Part shown: one piece after another, positions 1-11,017 of the stretch
How the letters are laid out: every line of letters starts with the position of its first letter
How positions within the stretch are numbered: the stretch's first letter is position 1
Source of the DNA: Erythroxylum novogranatense
Lineage: Eukaryota > Streptophyta > Magnoliopsida > Malpighiales > Erythroxylaceae
DNA length: 64,000 bases
Assembly: GCA_029891385.1 (NCBI GenBank)
Contig: CM057226.1
Coordinates: forward strand, 11,339,225 to 11,403,224
Reading direction: 5' to 3'
Notes under the pieces: generated by a model
Database searches by the model: none
What the model was told of the DNA's origin: nothing
The model's input: only the letters and a program-made list of their open reading frames with translations
Program-made: the position numbers and the translations under genes

Positions 1-36
1 ATCTGTATCTATGCAAACGGTCGCTCTCCCGAACAA
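1..36 (-). pseudogene. LINE reverse-transcriptase fragment, distal part beyond the insertion
   Basis: Read on the minus strand, these bases continue the LINE reading frame that stops at 8812 on the far side of the Athila-like element. When the element and one TSD copy are ignored, the codons run on without a shift. This shows that the window starts inside a LINE that was split by the LTR element at 42-8806. The LINE continues beyond the left edge of the window. Confidence 0.6.
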
Positions 37-41
37 CCCAT
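37..41. repeat. target-site duplication (left copy), CCCAT
   Basis: CCCAT stands directly before the first LTR base, and the same five bases follow the last base of the second LTR at 8807-8811. A 5-bp duplication is normal for integrase-mediated insertion, and it fixes the element boundaries. Confidence 0.9.
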
Positions 42-2233
42 TGTTAATGGACATTTTTGTATTAATTTTTGATACATAATTTGCTGAACTATTGTCCGTT
101 TAATATTTACATTGCACTAATTAAAAGTTATTTGTTTTAATTTTAGGCACATGGCTTTGAAACATTTAAGAGTATAAAGCCAGAAAACCCCTATGGTTAC
201 AACGTGAATGTAATGGGAGACCTAAATGGACGTTCAAGGGATAGAAAACAAATGGTAATGTGAAGCAGCTGGGGCATTAAAAATGCTGGAGGCATGCACA
301 GAGAGGGACAAAGAGCATGAAGTTACATGGGACCAAAAATCTTTGAAAAACAGAAAAGGAAAGCAAGTGTCGTTGGTGAGTAATGGGCATGAATAAGGTG
401 GACCATAAACAATTATTTTTGTGTCACATGAAGACAACAAAGCAACAACGTTGAAGCAAGAGGGAGGCATGGATATTGAATGGGTAGAGAACAACGTAGC
501 TGGTGGAAAAGTTAAAAAAAAAACAAAAACAACACGCAGGGCGTGCGTTCGTTGAAGGCTGCGCGAATTATGGACCAAAGAAAATACTAAAAGAAAACCA
601 ATACATTGAGAAAAAGGAAGTTGGCGACGTAATTGGTGGAGACTCACAATGTGGAGAGCTGAAATAACGGAGCAGAAGGCGGGCGTGAAAGTTGAAGCTG
701 TGGGAGATAAGACATGTTGAGCTGTGTAACGTGGATGATTGTGAAGAAATCGTTGATGCAGCAGTTTTTGGAGACTTCAGAGTGAAATAAGCAGCTGGAG
801 ATGAAATACGTAGCTGGGGAAAAAAACATAAAGGGACGTGGGTGCTAACTTGGATTTTTCTCCACGTTAGGGACCACTCATTAAACATACATAAGTTGGC
901 AGCAAGGAGAGGGGAACAAGGTTAGCAACTAAAAAATCGTGACACCATCACCAAGGAGACTCTCAACTCACAAACATTGAAGCTGGTGGAGATAATACGT
1001 GATAGCTGGTGCCTTAGGTGGAACGTAAAACAGCTACTGGACTCACCCACGTTACAACACCACCCAAGAACTCTCCACTTACAACGTTGGCAGCTGGTGA
1101 ATTGGACAGGAAGACACATTGAGCTGGTGAGCTGCGTGGATACAAAAACGTTAGCTGATGACGAATAACAATGTTGATGGAGACCAAAGGAGATTAACGT
1201 GGCAGCTTGTGGAGACACCAAACAAAGCAGGAGGTGGCAACGAAAGTTGAAGACTCTTACAAAAACAAGAAAGACACGTTAGCTGGTGGTATCACTTAGA
1301 GCTGGTGGAAGCAAAAACGTTGAGCTTGTGGAGATCAAATCACGTTGGCAGCTAGGAGACTCTCCACTCCACACACAACGTTGCAACTGTGGCAAGGGAT
1401 GTTTTTAATGTTTTTTTTTTGTTATTCCTTATTTAATTTAAGTGCGTGAATTTAATCAATGTAAACATATATTATGACTATAATTTATGTTACATTGATG
1501 AATATGTGTGAGTAAGTTTTTCTTTTCGGTTAAGGTTAAGATTGATATTAGATTAGGATAATTTTGGTGTTGATTTTTGCTTCATTAAAAACATATTTTG
1601 TCCTAATTTAGCTTGATCACCTAAATTAAGACCTTAGATGATTGAATGCCACAACCAATGGGATTTAACTTGTCGGAAAATTAATCAAGTGACATACTTG
1701 AGGCTAAAGTGTGGACCAACCTTTGGATCTTGTGTGAGGATACCTAGGATTAACGAACTTAATTTTAAGTTTCTTGTATTTAACGCCTTTTATTCCGAAT
1801 CATCTATGAACCAAGTAGTGACTCGGATTTAGAAGAGAAGGGAATGCCATGAACATTGGGTTTGACTTGCTTAAGTGAAGTATTTCCTAAATCAATCCAC
1901 CGTTACAATTTTATTTTAGTGTCCAATCCAATTGAAATCTGATACCTTAACCGATTTTTGTCATTTGATTAAATCTAGTCATTTTAATTCATACCTTGTA
2001 TTTTTATATTTTCTTAATTTGCTTACTTTATTTTATTTTATTTTCAAATTAATCAATTCTTGATCATCTAAGTAATTTTTCAACATTTAATTTAATTGTC
2101 TTACGTGTTGAAAATTTTTCCCTTGGGTACGATATCTGGTTCTTACCAATTTATATTACTTGTCGACGGGGTGCACTTGCCTCTAATTGGTTTAGATATA
2201 ATTTAATTTATATTGTTTGTTTAGACCGCAACA
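42..2233 (+). repeat. 5' LTR of the Athila-like element
   Basis: Starts TGTTAATGG and ends GCAACA; matched along its length by 6608-8806 with scattered substitutions. Roughly 480-1400 is a degenerate minisatellite in which a word like CGTTGAGCTGGTGGAGAC recurs with varied spacing. The last 130 bases carry the GGTACGATATC...ACTTGTCGACG...GTGCACTTGC stretch seen at the 3' ends of Athila-like LTRs. Open frames inside the LTR look incidental. Confidence 0.9.
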
Positions 2234-2239
2234 CGTTTT

Positions 2240-2257
2240 TGGCGTCGTTGTCGGGGA
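2240..2257 (+). other. primer binding site, tRNA-Asp type
   Basis: TGGCGTCGTTGTCGGGGA differs at two positions from the complement of the plant tRNA-Asp 3' end; both differences are C to T. It lies 6 nt after the 5' LTR. This primer choice is typical of Athila elements. Confidence 0.8.
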
Positions 2258-2439
2258 ATAAATTTTTTATTGTGAGTCATTAGATTAGACGGTGTTAAGT
2301 GTCTCAGATTTAATTCTTGCCTTGTTGTTTATTTGTGTATTTTAGTTGTTTGCTTGACTGCTTTACGTCATTGTGTTTTATTATTATTATTTATTCTTAG
2401 CTTTGTTATTATTTGCTTTTTATTTATTCCATTTTGTTT

Positions 2440-3881
2440 ATGCTCACTCGTGGTCAAAAGCATGAGAATTTGCTATTAGATACTGAGATTGAAAAAAATG
2501 ATCGCAGGTTGCGTAAGGAAACCAGATTGGCTCGGAGTAGTACTTCAGTTGAAAGGACTAGAGAAGAGCAATTTTAGAGATGGAACAGTGCGAGGCGAGG
2601 TTGATGCCACATACTGAAGAGAGAAGGGAGTTAACTATGATGGATTTGACAATGGGACACAACAATAGACCTATGCCTTCCATTATAAGGCCGACGATCA
2701 CAGCTACGAGTTTTGAGATTCCTCATAGCATTACATCCATGGTGAGAGCATCTCAATTTGGAGGATTGCCTTTGGAAGATCCAAACATCCATTTGGAGAC
2801 TTTTCTAGATATTTGTGATTTGTTTAAGCAGAATGGAGTATCGGAAGATGCGGTGATATTAAGGTTATTCCCATTTTCTTTAAGGGATAAGGCCAGAGCA
2901 TGGTTGACTAGTTTACAGTCGGGATCGATTACTACATGGGATGAGATGATGAGATTATTTTTGGAAAAAATTTTCCCTCCTGCCAAGGTTGCAAAGATGA
3001 AAAATGAGATCACTTCCTTCACTCAATATGAAAATGAAAGTTCATATGAAGCATGGGAGCGATTTCGAGATATGTTGACACAATGTCCTAGTCATGGGTT
3101 ATCCACATGGCAATAGGTCAATACTTTTTATACAGGAATGAACCCATTAACCAGGAGTACCATAGATGCTGCAACAGGAGGTAGTTTAATGAGGAAAACG
3201 CCAGATCAAGCCTATAAGTTGATTGATGAGATGGCCACTAGCAGTTTTCAATATCATACAGAAAGGCATCCCAGACGATTTACAGGAGCTTATGTAGTAG
3301 ACAATGCAGTAGCTTTATCTGCTCAGATGGATGTTTTGACAAAGAAGCTGGATAATTTGATGCATAGCGCGAGAGGAGGAGCCAACTCTTCATTAAGGAG
3401 TTGTGCTGTTTGTGAGCATTGTGGTGGAGATTCCCATGCATCTTCTGCATGTCAAGTCAGGAATCCTTTTGCTCAAGAGCTAGAAGAGGGCCATTATGTA
3501 GGCAATTATAACAGACAGCGAGATGACCCATATTCTAATACCTATAACCTAGGGTGCAGAAATCATCCAAATTTCTCTTGGCGGAACGATCAAGTGGTAC
3601 AACCACAGTCATCCAATGTTCAAAGATAGCCACCCCCAGGTTTCAAGGCTCCTAATCCTGCACCACTAGAGAAATCTAATCTCGAAGAGCTACTCTCGAA
3701 GTACATTTTCACTACTGAGGTTAGAATGTAGAACCAAGAATCTTCTATCAGACATTTGGAGAATCAGATGAGCCAGATTGCAAGTTTGTTAAAGGAAAGA
3801 CCTTCGGGTTCATTACCTAGCACTACTGAGGCCAACCCAAGAGAACATGCAAAGGCTATTGTATTGAAGAGTGGCAGATAG
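2440..3881 (+). pseudogene. gag of the Athila-like element (broken)
   Basis: The probable original start is ATG 2440, opening a 45-codon frame rich in Glu and Arg that ends at TAG 2575-2577. The main gag frame continues one frame over from about 2560-2580, so a frameshift lies there. Residues from about 2700 to 3110 form the retrotransposon gag core (sequence around SQFGGLPLEDPNIHLETF and the DKARAWL segment). The frame then runs to the protease, interrupted by TAG at 3114, 3627, 3729 and 3879. At 3400-3475 there is a Cys/His cluster (CEHCGGDSHASSAC) like the gag zinc knuckle. All four in-frame stops are TAG where Gln would fit, consistent with CAG-to-TAG mutation. Non-functional as it stands. 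Confidence 0.8.
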
Positions 3882-3917
3882 CTTGAAGAAGTTCAAGAGA
3901 AGGAAAAGGATAAAGAA

Positions 3918-5075
3918 GTGGAAAAGAGTAAAGAAGTTGAGAGTCAGGAAAGTGGCAGGGAGGGCACGAAAGCACCAGCTGAAAAGGAGGACCATCCAAG
4001 GTTATTTGCTGACCCCATTACACATCCAATAAGACCTCGGATTCCTTATCCTCAAAGATTGAAAGGTACGCAATTAGATAAGCAATTTGGTCTTTTTCTT
4101 GAGATATTTAAAAAGTTGCATATAAACATTCCTTTTGTTGAGGCCATAGCGCAAATGCCTTCTTATGCGAAGTTTTTTAAAGAAATTTTGTCTAATAAGA
4201 GGAGGCTTGAGGATTATGCCACGGTGAAGCTGAATGAGGAGTGTTCAACTATATTGTCGAGAAAGCTACCACAGAAGCTTAAGGATCCAGGGAGTTTTAC
4301 TATTCCTTGTGTTATTGGTGATTTACATATAGATAAGGCTTTAATGGATTTGGGTGCGAGCATTAACTTAATGCCTCTTTCTGTTTTCAGGAAATTAGGA
4401 TTGGCGGAGCCCAAATTCACAACTATTTCACTTCAGCTGGCAGATAGGTCAATCACCTATCCGAGGGGAATCATTGAGGATGTATTAGTTAAGGTCGAGA
4501 AGTTCATCTTTCCAGTGGATTTTTTAGTCCTTGATATGGAGGAAGATATAGACATCCCTATCATTCTTGGGAGACCTTTCATGACCACTGCACGGACCAT
4601 CATCGATGTGCAACGTGGAAAGCTCATTTTGAGATTTCAAGATGAAGAACTAGTGTTTGATATGTTCAATGCTATGAATCATCCTTCTACTCCTGACTCT
4701 TGCCATTTTATTGATATTTATTCTTCTGATACTGATGATTTTTCTATTGTTTGTGCAGATTTGTTAGAAGGAGAAGCACAAGGAATGATTGAAAAGTTAG
4801 GGGAAGAATTGCAAGAAGAGTTAGAGGATACTACAATTGAGTTAGAGCAGGTATATTGGACTCATTATAGAGCCTATGAGCCTCTCCAACGTTCAGCCAA
4901 GCTATTTCTGAAGCCTTCAATTGAAGAACCTACTTCTCTTGATCTCAAACCTCTTCTAAGTCATTTGAAGTACGTTTATCTTAACCCACCTGGACAAGGA
5001 GCTAAATTGTATATGCCAAGATTTATGGATAATTCTGAGGAGCGATTGTCTCTTTATGACACTTTGCCGCCTTGA
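3918..5075 (+). pseudogene. aspartic protease region of gag-pro (Athila-like)
   Basis: A 385-codon stretch in the same frame as gag, open to TGA at 5073-5075. After a charged linker (3918-4020) and a conserved linker domain it carries a retropepsin-like fold: MDLGASINLMP with the catalytic Asp near 4346 (D-L-G in place of D-T/S-G), then a downstream flap region and ILGRPFMTTART at about 4564-4600. In the family this protease cuts the gag polyprotein. The Leu in the catalytic triplet is common in Athila relatives, so it need not be a defect. No polymerase follows; the frame ends in an acidic tail. Confidence 0.8.
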
Positions 5076-6607
5076 TCACAGTGCATGCCTTCCAGTAGGA
5101 CTGTAGATTTCTTTCTTTTATTTTCTCGTTGTTTCCTTTGCGTTTATTTTTAGTTTAATGCATTTCTTTGAGTTGTTTTGAGTTTTTTTAGGGTTTGCAT
5201 GGTTGGTAACAAAGAGCTCATGGCCGATTCTTTTTCAGGGAAGTTTCTTCTTTCTATTTCCCCTCTTTGTGTTTAATTGTTGACTATTTGAACATTAGGG
5301 ACAATGTTCATATTAAGTGTAGGGGGATTAAGTTTATGTGCATGTTGATGATATTGATGTTGATGTTGAGAAATACACACTTGAATGGTTGCGACTCTTC
5401 TGGTAGCTAACTTAGGTCCTATTTGTGATAAATTTGACCATATGATTCTGTCAAAGTAGTTGGATGGAAAATTGAGTTGTTTGTATGAACTTGGAATAGG
5501 CAATTTGAGAGGATAGTGAACCATATGGATTAATTAAAGTAGTCAATTGCATAAGCTTAGTCAATAACTGATGCTGAGTGATGAGGCAATGTATGAAATT
5601 TTGATGGATTTTCATTTAAACATTTGTGAGGTTTTGAGCCATATGACTACATCTCATAGTCATCTATTTTCTTTGTCATGTTTGATGCTTCCCTATGTAG
5701 ATTTCCTTCAGAACTTGCTCTGAACCTATTTGATACTGCTAGTTACATGCTTTATGGACATGATAAAGGCCTTCTTTGTTTTTACCCTTTAGCTTAAACA
5801 ACCCACCAAGTTATTTTTCCCTTGTTACCCCCTTTTGAGCCTTTAACCTTATTGTTTTCTTATTAATTGCATTACATTGAAACTTGAAAACTTTTAGCCT
5901 TACCCTTTCACAAGTTAAATGAAGTACTAAGTATTTGATTCCTTGATTTAGGGACTTATCTACTCAGTTGTTGTTGATTTTTGTTACTGTTATCTTCTTT
6001 TATGTTTATTGTTAACAAAAACAGAAAAAAAAAAAAGAGATAAAAAAGAAACAAATCAAAACAGTCGCGTTTGATAGTGATGAGTAGTTGTAGTAACGTA
6101 TTTTTGTATTTACATTTCAGAAATTCTTTTTGATTGTCCCACGTCACTTAGTACTTTGTGAATGTTTGTGCGTATCCTTTTTGTTCTTTTTACCTCACCT
6201 TAACCTAAACTCCATTACAACCCTGAATAAAAGCCCTTTTGATCTATGATGACATGTACTCTATGTAGTGAAAAATGGGTAAATTTGCAAGCCTATGGTA
6301 GTGTAATCTCCTAGAGGAAGTTTTGAGCGAAACACAACCCTTATACACTTGAGCGACATGAGTAAATATCGTGAGGGAAGTCCATTTTAATTTTGTGCTT
6401 GTTTTTTTTTTATCAAAGATATCTACCTTTCATTTTCTTTATGTGAATAGATGAAAATATTATGATACGTGTTATCGCTTAATACTCGAGTTTGTCAAAT
6501 TTTAAGGGATTGCAAACACTTGATTTTCGTTAAAAATAAAATGACAGAATATGTTGGTTGTGACCTAAGTTGCTTGAGGAAAAGCAACAATTCAAGTGTG
6601 GGGGTGT
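5076..6607 (+). other. non-coding internal region with two purine tracts
   Basis: No coding sequence is recognisable. A purine-rich AAGTGTAGGGGGA at 5315-5327 follows a short imperfect inverted repeat around 5290-5312. A second, AAGTGTGGGGGTGT at 6594-6607, directly abuts the 3' LTR and is the polypurine tract that primes plus-strand DNA. The space where reverse transcriptase and integrase would lie in a full element is absent rather than decayed. Confidence 0.7.
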
Positions 6608-8806
6608 TGTTAATGGACATTTTTGTATTAATTTTTGATACATAATTTTCTGAACTATTGTCCGTTTAATATTTACATTGCACTAATTAAAAGTTATTTG
6701 TTTTAATTTTAGGCACATGACTTTGAAACATTTAAGAGTATAAAGCCAGAAAAGCCCTATGGTTACAACGTGAATGTAATGGGAGACCTAAATGGACGTT
6801 CAAGGGATAGAAAACAAATGGTAATGTGAAGCAGCTGGGGGCATTAAAAATGATGGAGGCATGCACAGAGAGGGACAAAGAGCATGAAGTTACATGGGAC
6901 TAAAAATCTTTGAAAAATAGAAAAGGAAAGCAAGTGGCGTTGGAGGGTAATGGGCATGAATAAGGTGGACCATAAATAATTATTTTTGTGTCACATGAAG
7001 ACAACAAAGCAACAACGTTGAAGCAAGAGGGAGGCGTGGATATTGAATGGGTAGAGAACAACGTAGCTGGTGGAAAAGTAAAAAAAAAAAACGAAAACAA
7101 CACACAGGGCATGAGTTCGTTGAAGGCTGCGTGAATTATGGACGAAAGAAAATACTAAAAGAAAACCAATACATTGAGACAAAGGAAGTTGGCGGCGCAA
7201 TTGTTGGAGACTCACAATGTGGAGAGCTGAAATAAAGGAGCAGAAGGTGGGCGTGAAAGTTGAAGCTGTGGGAGATAAGACATGTTGAGCTGTGTAACGT
7301 GGCTGCTTGTGAAGAAATTGTTGATGCAGCAGCTTTTGGAGACTTCAGCGTGAAATAAGCAGCTGGAGATGAAATACGTAGCTGGAGAAAAAAACAAAAA
7401 GGGACGTGGGTGCTAACTTGGATTTTTCTCCACGTTAGGGACCACTCATTAAACATACATAAGTTGGCAGCAAGGAGAGAGGAACAAGGTTAGCAACTAA
7501 AAAATCGTGACACCATCACCAAGGAGACTCTTCACTCACAAACTTTGAAGCTGGTGGAGATAATACGTGATAGCTGGTGCCTTGGGTGGAACGTAAAACA
7601 GCTACTGGACTCACCCACGTTACAACACCACCCAAGAACTCTCCACTTACAACGTTGGCAGCTGGTGAATTGGACAGGAAGACACATTGAGCTGGTGAGC
7701 TGCGTGGATACAAAAACGTTAGCTGATGATGAATAACAACGCTGGTGGAGACCAAAGGAGATTAACGTGGCAGCTTGTGGAGACACCAAACAAAGCAGGA
7801 GGTGGCAACGAAAGTTGAAGACTCTTACAAAAACAAGAAAGACACGTTAACTGGTGGTATCACTTGGAGCTGGTGGAAGCAAAAACATTGAGCTTGTGTA
7901 GATCAAATCACGTTGGCAGCTAGGAGACTCTCCACTCCACACACAATGGTGCAGCTGTGGCAAGGGATGTTTTTAATTTGTGTTTTTTTTTGTTATTCCT
8001 TATTTAATTTAAGTGCGTGAATTTAATCAATGTAAACATATATTATGACTATAATTTATGTTACATTGATGAATATGTGTGAGTAAGTTTTTCTTTTCGG
8101 TTAAGGTTAAGATTGATATTGGATTAGGATAATTTTTTGTGTTGATTTTTGCTTGATTAAATACATATTTTGTCCTAATTTAGCTTGATCACCTAAATTA
8201 AGACCTTAGATGATAGAATGTCACAACCAATGGGATTTAATTTGTCGAAAAATTAATCAAACGACATACTTGAGACTAAAGTGTGGACCAACCTTAGGAT
8301 CTTGTGTGAGGATATCTAGGATTAACGAACTTAATTTTAGGCTTCTTGTATTTAACGTCTTTTATTCCAAATCATCTATGAACCAAGTAGTGACTCGGAT
8401 TTAGAAGAGAAGGGAATGCCATGAACATTAGGTTTGACTTGCTTAAGTGAAGTATTTCCTAAATCAATCCACCGTTACAATTTTATTTTAGTGTCCAATC
8501 CAATTGAAATATGATATCTTAACCGATTTTTGTCATTTGATTAAATCTAGTCATTTTAATTCATACCTTGTATTTTTATATTTTCTTAATTTGCTTACTT
8601 TATTTTATTTTATTTTCAAATCAATCAATTCTTGATCATCTAAGTAATTTTTCATCGTTTAATTTAATTGTCTTACGTGTTGAAGATTTTACCCTTGGGT
8701 ATGATATCCGGTTCTTACCGATTTGTATTACTTGTCGACGGAGTGCACTTGCCTCTAATTGGTCTAGATATAATTTAATTTATATTGTTTTGTTTAGACC
8801 GCAACA
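6608..8806 (+). repeat. 3' LTR of the Athila-like element
   Basis: Near-identical to 42-2233, with a few percent of scattered differences by eye. It contains the same GCTGGTG-rich minisatellite (about 7045-7960) and ends GCAACA, followed by the second CCCAT at 8807-8811. Confidence 0.9.
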
Positions 8807-8811
8807 CCCAT

Positions 8812-9530
8812 GCCAGAGTGGCGTCCTTAGGAATGCAGGTACGAACTCCGATTAAATCATCTCTAAGCCAGAGAGGACTCACTATATGCCAATTGTCAAA
8901 CCAGAAATATGTTCCCTCTCTATCCCCAATTCTACTCCTAATCAAAGGGTAAATCAAGTCACACAATTTCAGCAAGCTTTTGAAAATCCATGAGTAGTCA
9001 TACCTCATTTGGAGTTGCCAAAAGCTTTGGTTGGTAAGGCGATAGGTCTGCACCCATTTGTCCCACATAGCATCTTTATGCTCAAATAAGCGCCAAATTC
9101 TCTTCATAAGTAGGCTTTTTTGCATTTAAGGAAACGAAATAATATCCAGACCCCTTTGTTTCTTTGGAACAACAACTTTGCTCCATTTCACTTTAGTGCC
9201 CTTACATTGTTCATAGTTACTAGTCCATAAGAACGCTTTTAGGATCCTCTCTATTTCTTTGATTACTCTTTTTGGTGTAGTCATATGGGCTGCCCAATGC
9301 ACATACATGCTATTCAAAACGGAGACAATTAAATTGACTCTAGCCACAAAGAAGAGGTAGCGGTTCTGCCAAGAGTTAATTCTGATCTTTAATTTCTCTA
9401 GCAAAGGCATATAATCAAAGAACCGTGGCTTACCCAAGGTGATAGGAACTCCGAGATATCGGAATGGAGTACTCTTTTGAACTTTAATGAATGCTTTATT
9501 TTTCAAAAAGAAGAAAGAGAAAGCTTGAAA
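8812..9530 (-). pseudogene. LINE (non-LTR retrotransposon) reverse-transcriptase C-terminal fragment
   Basis: Minus-strand reading frame typical of the end of plant LINE reverse transcriptase. It holds FRYLGVPITLGKPRF, then INSWQNRYLFFVARVNLI, PKRVIKEIERILKAFLWT and a GLDI block, followed by the post-RT WFDNWH region. One stop (TAA at 9126-9128) interrupts an otherwise continuous frame. The 5' part is lost at about 9530, where similarity ends. The fragment is cut at 8812 by the Athila-like element and resumes at 36-1. In a complete element this protein would copy LINE RNA at a nicked target; here it is a relic. Confidence 0.85.
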
Positions 9531-9975
9531 CGAAATTTCATAGGTTAACTAATACAACTATAACTTTCGATTCTTGTATTTACAATTCTGAGAAATTAAT
9601 AAAATTTAAAGATGCATTATAGTTATCGGGTTACCGAATAATAAGTTTATTACATTCATATAGTAAGGGACATGAAAAGTAACAGAAACATAGTACACAA
9701 TAAGAGAGAGAATCCTTCAAATGGAAAGTGTAACAAACAACAATTGCAGATGTTCTAGTCCATCAACAATTGTTTTTATGTCTAGTCACACTGAATATCT
9801 AGTAATTATTCCCTATATCCTGACTTACAAACCGAACAGAACATAGCCAGAACTTTTAGCAAGTCCCCGTCTTCAAAATTAGACATGAATATCCCAGTCC
9901 TCATGATATCATATGGAGATCTCTAAAAACGAAAAAGACATGCATGCATAGTTTGAAGTGGATAACCCATCGTAG
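9531..9975 (-). other. 3' flank of secreted-peptide gene 1 (duplicated block)
   Basis: From about 9690 this segment matches 47575-47860 with many small differences, in the same order and orientation relative to the peptide gene. It probably contains the 3'UTR. 9531-9690 is AT-rich with nothing recognised. Confidence 0.5.
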
Positions 9976-10203
9976 TTATGGTATGCCACTATCAGGTGCG
10001 GGAATTGTTTCAGGGACGCGACGCCTTTCCCGTTCTGAATGAGAAAATCTAAGTACGTGAGAAAGGAAGCTGCCAAAGCTGAACTTCTTTCGATTCTTCA
10101 ACTTCTTTCCTCCATAGCCAACTTTTTTCTTAGAACTGACGTTCAGTATCAGTAAAAAGATTATGAACAGAACAAGGTATCGTGTTGCAGCTTTGTTTCC
10201 CAT
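9976..10203 (-). CDS. small secreted peptide precursor (paralog 1, 75 aa)
   Basis: A 75-residue protein with an N-terminal hydrophobic segment (about residues 9-24) that looks like a signal peptide. It is followed by a Lys/Arg-rich middle, a run of basic residues (RERRR) and a C-terminal VPETIPAPDSGIP. This layout is that of a pre-pro-peptide processed at the basic site. The paralog at 47861-48091 keeps the signal and the C-terminus (VPET, then V/I, P, A/T, P, ..., GIP). ATG 10203 is supported by the paralog, an upstream 5'UTR intron and a TATA box. The R-V-P start recalls CLE peptides, but the HN ending and the glycine are missing, so no family is assigned. Function unknown; possibly an apoplastic signal. 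Confidence 0.65.
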   Translation of the reverse strand: MGNKAATRYLVLFIIFLLILNVSSKKKVGYGGKKLKNRKKFSFGSFLSHVLRFSHSERERRRVPETIPAPDSGIP

Positions 10204-10242
10204 TTAATGTTATATATAATAAGCCTCGATGCGATGGTCCCC

Positions 10243-10318
10243 CTGAAAAACAAACTAACTATAATAGAATATGAGAGTGATGTAATAAAAATGAGGTAGG
10301 AATTATGAATATCATCAC
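10243..10318 (-). other. predicted 5'UTR intron of peptide gene 1
   Basis: On the minus strand an AG|GTGATGAT donor at 10318 and a TTTTTCAG acceptor at 10243 enclose 76 nt. Paralog 2 has matching sites also 76 nt apart (48125-48200), which supports a real intron. Confidence 0.55.
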
Positions 10319-10397
10319 CTGAAAGGACTGAGCTTAATACGTTGCCTCAAGAGGCGAAAGGAGTGAAATTTCGGTACACTGCGTTGCGAAATGCCTC

Positions 10398-10405
10398 TAT
10401 TTATA
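10398..10405 (-). promoter_or_regulatory. TATA box of peptide gene 1
   Basis: TATAAATA on the minus strand about 80 nt upstream of the predicted intron donor. The surrounding block of about 80 bp, including an upstream TTGAACCC word near 10470, is strongly conserved at 48363-48445 while flanking sequence differs. Transcription probably starts near 10370. Confidence 0.6.
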
Positions 10406-10780
10406 GTTGTGTTGAGCAGTAATTTAATGAAAGATTTGAAAATTGTTCTTGTACATAACGTACAGAATAGGGTTCAAGTAACCAAAGACATTGACTTATC
10501 TACAATTAACAAACATGCACAACAGAAAGAGCAGCATTAGCATAGGTTTAAAGTAATTTTAATGCAACTACACCCATTATGATATGGCAAACATTCTACT
10601 TACCTAATATTAATTAATTAATATCTTTATAATATTATAGCTTTAGCGACTATAATTTGTCGCTCATGTTAATTGGTGATTTGACCATGAAAACTTTAGC
10701 TACAAATTTCAAACTTAAGAATATTATAAATGAATAAACAAAAAGGAAGACTACACAAGAGAAAGAGAAGCATTAGCAAA
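10406..10780. other. upstream region of peptide gene 1
   Basis: To about 10475 this is the conserved proximal promoter block. The remainder is AT-rich sequence with nothing recognised up to the MITE. Confidence 0.4.
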
Positions 10781-11017
10781 CATGGACGGATCTACCGTGG
10801 GGGCAACTAGGGGCCGTGGGGGCAACAAGGGGCAACTAGGGGTACTTGCTTTCGACATCTCTAAAAAATTTTATATAAAAATTTATCATTTTAAGTTTTG
10901 ATCCTATAAAAAAAATAAAATTTTGCTCCCATTAAAATTTTGCCTCTCCTTAAAAGTAAAATTTTGTTTGTATTAAAATTTTACTCCCACTTAAAATTTT
11001 TTTTGGATCCGTCCCTG
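10781..11017. mobile_element. short MITE, possibly hAT-like
   Basis: A 237-bp segment with inverted ends: CATGGACGGATC at the left and the complement of CAGGGACGGATC at the right. Imperfect 8-bp duplications flank it: TTAGCAAA at 10773-10780 and TTAGTATA at 11018-11025 (6 of 8 match). An internal GGGGGCAACTAGGGG-like word is repeated near the left end; the rest is AT-rich and non-coding. An 8-bp duplication suggests the hAT superfamily, but the family is not certain. Confidence 0.55.

Larger units (their letters stand above)
42..8806 (+). mobile_element. non-autonomous Athila-like LTR retrotransposon (gag-protease only)
   Basis: Complete element flanked by the 5-bp duplication CCCAT. It has two LTRs of about 2.19 and 2.20 kb beginning TGTTAATGG and ending CAACA. 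A primer site of the tRNA-Asp type used by Athila elements lies 6 nt inside the 5' LTR, followed by a gag-protease reading frame, about 1.5 kb of non-coding sequence and a purine tract. No reverse transcriptase, RNase H or integrase coding is present, so it must have depended on a relative for movement. The gag and protease sequences resemble plant Athila-lineage proteins. The reading frame is broken by one frameshift and four TAG stops. Confidence 0.9.

Noticed and set aside
234..1221. Several minus-strand frames of 60-137 codons inside the first LTR, repeated at 6900-7790
   Set aside because: They are the same LTR sequence in two places, rich in Ser/Phe from base composition, with no domain; they fall in the minisatellite.
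9976..10203. Assignment of the peptide genes to the CLE or IDA families
   Set aside because: The R-V-P start and proline spacing are suggestive, but the defining C-terminal residues are missing.
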